Shown: positions 4,992 to 5,383 of the stretch, piece after piece
Position numbering within the stretch: the first letter of the stretch is position 1
Layout: each line of letters begins with the position of its first letter
Assembly (NCBI GenBank): GCA_020253895.1
Contig: JADDKG010000292.1
Coordinates: 1-5,383, forward strand
Source: Rubrobacter sp.
GTDB lineage: Bacteria; Actinomycetota; Rubrobacteria; Rubrobacterales; Rubrobacteraceae
Direction: 5' to 3'
Length of the DNA stretch: 5,383 nucleotides
Notes under the pieces: model-generated
Seen by the model: only the letters and a program-made list of their open reading frames with translations
The model's database searches: none
Told to the model about the DNA's origin: nothing
Position numbers and translations under genes: made by a program

Positions 4992-5383
4992 CTACCCTCC
5001 CCGGGCCTCCCGGTAGACCTCCAGAAACTGCCGGAGGGTGGAGGGGCCGTGGTTCTGGTAGTGGTTGTTGGCGTAGGCGAAGACCTCCCTCCCCTCCCCG
5101 AGGAACCTCCGCACCCGCTCCGCCCACCAGCTCAGCTCCTCGCGGCGGTCCCTGCGGGGGGCGGTGTGCCCGGAGGGGAACTCCCTCCGGTCCCCGATCC
5201 AGCGGATATACACGAAGCCCGCGGTGGCCTCCTCCATCCGGGGCATCCCCGGGTGGTCGGCGAGCACGAGCGCCGCGCCCCGCTCCCGCAGCAGCCCGGG
5301 CAGATCCGAGCGCAGCCAGCTGCGGTGGCGCACCTCTACCGCGTAGCGGAAGCCTTCGGGCAGGGAGGCGAGGAAGTCCTCCA
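4992..5383 (-). CDS. DUF72 / YecE family protein, C-terminal part only
   Basis: The frame is open from the right edge (first full codon at 5381) to TAG 4994-4992, giving 129 residues of a protein that is usually about 230-290 aa. Recognisable family stretches, in order from the visible start, are FRYAVEVRHRSWL, ALVLADHPGMP, TAGFVYIRWIGDR, LSWWAERVRRFL and the glycine/asparagine motif ANNHYQNHGPSTLRQFLEVY close to the C-terminus. DUF72 proteins fold as a TIM barrel; their biochemical function is not established to my knowledge, so I give none. The first in-frame GTG inside the window (5333) lies in the middle of the conserved VEVRHRSW stretch and is not the real start. The gene is immediately upstream of the prepilin peptidase gene (3 nt between stop and ATG), which points to co-expression. 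Confidence 0.87.
   Translation of the reverse strand, partial: EDFLASLPEGFRYAVEVRHRSWLRSDLPGLLRERGAALVLADHPGMPRMEEATAGFVYIRWIGDRREFPSGHTAPRRDRREELSWWAERVRRFLGEGREVFAYANNHYQNHGPSTLRQFLEVYREARGG
4995..5000 (-). promoter_or_regulatory. Shine-Dalgarno for the prepilin peptidase within the DUF72 gene end
   Basis: On the minus strand GGAGGG is formed by the last two glycine codons of the DUF72 gene and is followed by its TAG stop, GGG and then ATG 4988. The spacer is 6 nt. This supports the chosen start and suggests coupled translation. Confidence 0.7.

Noticed and set aside
4171..5127. 318-codon minus-strand frame overlapping the prepilin peptidase
   Set aside because: It lies in another frame on the same strand as the peptidase, whose CxxC pairs and GxGD aspartates identify the real frame. 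The alternative product is Gly/Ala/Arg repeats.

Overview
The window looks like chromosomal DNA of a high-GC, probably thermophilic or radiation-tolerant actinobacterium, with Rubrobacter or a close relative as my best guess. That guess rests on very GC-rich codon use (about 78% GC in a line I counted inside the large gene), a free-standing clpS, a DUF72 protein and a type IV pilus prepilin/prepilin peptidase pair. No rRNA or other marker fixes the taxonomy, so it is inference. I see no tRNA, rRNA, CRISPR array, insertion sequence or phage gene.

Left part (1-821): the C-terminal end of a type IV pilin-like protein, then a strong GC hairpin, then an RDD-family membrane protein. The RDD gene has a good Shine-Dalgarno and ATG (346), but that start is out of frame with the RDD domain. 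One extra C in the C5 run at 381-385 would join them, so the gene is frameshifted, slips during translation, or carries a sequence error.

Middle part (880-3841): a membrane-anchored hybrid GGDEF-EAL protein of 679 aa with both active sites and the GGDEF I-site intact. It overlaps by 26 bp with a 315-aa Fe(II)/2-oxoglutarate oxygenase of the clavaminate synthase / AsnO / VioC type. The second gene's Shine-Dalgarno lies inside the first, so the two are probably translationally coupled. Two abutting hairpins sit at the 3' end of the pair, and the oxygenase stop codon lies in the loop of the first.

Right part (3935-5383): a divergent clpS on the plus strand converges on a minus-strand pair, a DUF72 gene (5' end outside the window) followed 3 nt later by a prepilin peptidase. 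The stop codons of clpS and the peptidase gene flank or overlap a 12-bp palindrome.

How the genes may work together: the prepilin peptidase could process the pilin type encoded at the left edge, and a c-di-GMP turnover protein lies between them. This fits, but does not prove, a pilus/surface-behaviour neighbourhood. Nothing here is a clear new defence or mobile system. The most unusual arrangement is the coupled GGDEF-EAL / amino-acid-oxygenase-like pair.
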